From: Burkholderia multivorans ATCC BAA-247
GTDB taxonomy: Bacteria > Pseudomonadota > Gammaproteobacteria > Burkholderiales > Burkholderiaceae
Length of the DNA stretch: 64,000 nt
Reading direction: 5' to 3'
Assembly: GCF_000959525.1 (NCBI RefSeq)
Contig: NZ_CP009832.1
Location: 2,976,001-3,040,000 of the forward strand
Of the stretch, positions 62,071 to 64,000 are shown piece after piece. How positions within the stretch are numbered: position 1 is the stretch's first letter; each line of letters starts with the position of its first letter. The position numbers and the translations under genes were made by a program. Under the pieces are notes generated by a model. That model worked only from the letters and a program-made list of their open reading frames with translations, did no database searches and was not told where the DNA came from.

Positions 62071-64000
62071 TTACTCGTAGTTGCTGAAGCGGGACATCGG
62101 CGGCGGTGCCGACGGCAGCGGCGTGTAGCCCGGCACGCCGGCGCGGAACGCCGCGACGAGGCCGTTGTCGACGGTCGACAGCCCCTTGAGCGTGAGCTGC
62201 ATCATGAAGCGCGTCGACGAGTTCCGCTGTCCGGACGAATTCACGCCGTTGGCGAACCGCTGCACGCCGACGCCGAGCGCCCAGCAATCCGCGTCGTATT
62301 GTAAGCCGAGCAGACCGTCGACAAGCCGGTCGCCGGCCAGATCGTAGTTGAAGCGGCCGACCGCGTACAGGCGCCGCGTGAGCGGCCATTGCGCGGACAC
62401 CAGGAACTGGTTGATCGGCTGTCCGTCGAGCGTCGTGCTTGCGCGCGTGTAGCGGTACGCGGCGTTGATCACCTTGCGCTCGCCGGGACTGAAGCCGAAA
62501 CCGATGCTCGACTTCACGAGCTGGTTGTTGTTCTGGTTGTACTGGAACGCCGTTTCCGACATGAAGCCCGAACCGAGCTTCAGCGCAGCGCCGACGATCA
62601 GGTCGGAGTGGCGCGCCTGCGCGGCGGACTGCCCCGTGTTCAGCGTCACGCGCTGATCGGCGAAGTAGTACTGCTGCGCGATCACGAAGCGCGCGCGCTC
62701 GTCGCCGGTACGCGGATCGATGAAGCGCGAGGTCAGGCCGGCCGTGATCCGGTTCGCGTCCGCGACGCGGTCGTTGCCGACGAACGTGTTCGGCTGGTAG
62801 ATCTCCGCGAGGCCGAAGTCGGATTCGGCGGTATCGAACAGCGGCGCGTTCGACTGGTCGCGGTACGGCGTATACACGTAGTAGAGCCGCGGCTCGAGCG
62901 TCTGGATGAAGTCCTGGCCGAACAGGCGCACCGAGCGGTCGAAGATCAGCCCGGTGTCGAAGCTGACGGTCGGAATCGATTCGGTAAAGCGCTTCGGGCT
63001 GTTCGGCGTGCTCGACGACAGGTAGTTCAGGTCGTACGACGCGAAGTGGTACTGCACCTTCGGCACGACGAAGTAGCCGGGTCCGTAGACGCCGTACGCG
63101 ATGTACGGGTTGAAGACGATCCGGTCGCCCTGCGTCGAGTCGGCGGTCGTGATGCGGAATCGCGAGTAGTCGGCTTCCGCGCCGAAGTCGAAGCCGCCGA
63201 CGTTGTACTTCGTGTACTTCACGTTCAACTGCGGCTCGCGGCTGTACGGCGCGATCGACGGCGGCAGCGTCTGCCAGTGCTGGTAGCGCGCGAGCACCGA
63301 CCACGGACCCTTGTTGTACGTGAGGCCCGCTTCCTGCTGATAGAGCGTCTGCGTCCCGTTGATGAACTGGTTCATCGACCCAAGGTCTTCGGGATAGGTA
63401 TTGTCCGAGACCTTGTTGTAGTAGACGTAGCCGCCGAAGCCGCCGCCGAAGTTCTGCTGGTGCTGCCAGTAGATCGCGTAGCGGTTGCGGTGCGCGAGCC
63501 GGTCGTCCGGCAGGTAGTTCGCGGTGAACGTGCCCGAATAGCTCGGCGACAGATAGCGGAACGTCGCTTCGGTCTGCACGCCGCGCCGCGAGATGATGCG
63601 CGGCGTGATCGTCAGGTCGCGGTTCGGCGCGATGTTGAAGTAGTACGGCAGCGACAGCTCGAACCCGTTGTTCGAGTTCATCGAGAACGTCGGCGGCAGC
63701 AGGCCGCTTCTGCGATCGCCCGAGAGCGGGAACGTCATCCACGGGCTCGCGAAGATCGGCACACCCTGGAAGAACAGCACGCCGTTGCGCGCGGTGCCTT
63801 CGTCGGCGCCCGTGTCGAAGTCGAAGCGGCTGCCCTTGATGTACCACGCGGGATGCGTCGCGCACGCGCATGCGGTGTACGTGCCGTTCACGAACACCGA
63901 GCGCTCGCTGTCGAGCATGTCGACGCGCTCCGCGCTGCCGGAGCCGCCCGTCACGTTGAAGTGATACTTCGGCGCCGTCATGAAGCCCTGGCTCGCCTCG
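62071..64000 (-). CDS. lptD: LPS-assembly protein LptD, 5' end outside the window
   Basis: Outer-membrane beta-barrel that inserts lipopolysaccharide into the outer leaflet with LptE. The visible ~643 codons cover the C-terminal end of the periplasmic domain ([20 protein letters not shown], with CxC cysteines used in LptD disulfides) and most of the 26-strand barrel (repeated aromatic/glycine strands such as [20 protein letters not shown]). The frame runs to the window edge, so the start is missing; the ATG at 63981 is internal. surA follows 42 bases downstream. Confidence 0.94.
   Translation of the reverse strand, partial: EASQGFMTAPKYHFNVTGGSGSAERVDMLDSERSVFVNGTYTACACATHPAWYIKGSRFDFDTGADEGTARNGVLFFQGVPIFASPWMTFPLSGDRRSGLLPPTFSMNSNNGFELSLPYYFNIAPNRDLTITPRIISRRGVQTEATFRYLSPSYSGTFTANYLPDDRLAHRNRYAIYWQHQQNFGGGFGGYVYYNKVSDNTYPEDLGSMNQFINGTQTLYQQEAGLTYNKGPWSVLARYQHWQTLPPSIAPYSREPQLNVKYTKYNVGGFDFGAEADYSRFRITTADSTQGDRIVFNPYIAYGVYGPGYFVVPKVQYHFASYDLNYLSSSTPNSPKRFTESIPTVSFDTGLIFDRSVRLFGQDFIQTLEPRLYYVYTPYRDQSNAPLFDTAESDFGLAEIYQPNTFVGNDRVADANRITAGLTSRFIDPRTGDERARFVIAQQYYFADQRVTLNTGQSAAQARHSDLIVGAALKLGSGFMSETAFQYNQNNNQLVKSSIGFGFSPGERKVINAAYRYTRASTTLDGQPINQFLVSAQWPLTRRLYAVGRFNYDLAGDRLVDGLLGLQYDADCWALGVGVQRFANGVNSSGQRNSSTRFMMQLTLKGLSTVDNGLVAAFRAGVPGYTPLPSAPPPMSRFSNYE

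Overview
The window is chromosomal DNA of a high-GC betaproteobacterium. Protein sequences, gene orders (lptD-surA-pdxA-rsmA; miaB-phoH-ybeY-corC-lnt; glyQ-glyS-gmhB-plsC) and pervasive GC-rich third positions point to Burkholderia, most likely the B. cepacia complex. No integrase, insertion sequence, CRISPR array or prophage gene was seen.

Layout. 1-3.7 kb: 3' part of a sensor histidine kinase, an MHS-family transporter with a large insert, and tRNA-Met with a strong promoter and terminator. 3.8-13.2 kb: accessory regulators and enzymes (LysR; a GlxA-type regulator divergent from an isonitrile-hydratase-like DJ-1 protein; a cupin), a divergent bifunctional penicillin-binding protein, a GFA-family protein, a second MHS transporter and a DUF1272 protein. 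13.2-15.2 kb: a GntR/FCD regulator divergent from dgoD. 15.3-18.7 kb: copD divergent from two multiheme c-type cytochromes. 18.8-23.6 kb: rhlE, a PNPOx-like protein, a di-iron ferritin-like protein and gamma-glutamyltransferase. 23.7-29.6 kb: a glycerol regulon (glpR, glpD, glpK, glpF) with a TTCG-rich operator-like region before glpD.

29.7-36.7 kb is the most interesting part. A three-component oxygenase/desaturase set (membrane His-box oxygenase, Rieske ferredoxin, FAD reductase, in the order D-E-F) lies divergent from a LacI-type regulator, two TIM-barrel isomerase-like proteins and an inositol-dehydrogenase-like oxidoreductase. The gene content resembles the rhizobial rhizopine (moc) system. 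Two near-identical 22-bp inverted repeats, one in each control region, look like operators of the LacI protein, so the whole locus may be one regulon for an O-methylated inositol-like compound.

36.8-42 kb: a HAD phosphatase, ribB with an FMN riboswitch, an XRE-cupin regulator, and an MFS exporter divergent from a LysR regulator. 42.1-49.4 kb: miaB-phoH-ybeY-chaC-lipoprotein-corC-lnt. 49.5-57.4 kb: a TPR/glycosyltransferase-like protein divergent from glyQS-gmhB-plsC-YgjP-like metallopeptidase, then gloA. 57.7-64 kb: an EamA transporter and, on the minus strand, lptD (cut by the window end)-surA-pdxA-rsmA.

Small repeats with a 14-bp period occur at three separate intergenic places. Start choices rest on visible Shine-Dalgarno matches and family N-termini. 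All functions are by recognition of motifs and family resemblance; no database search was possible.
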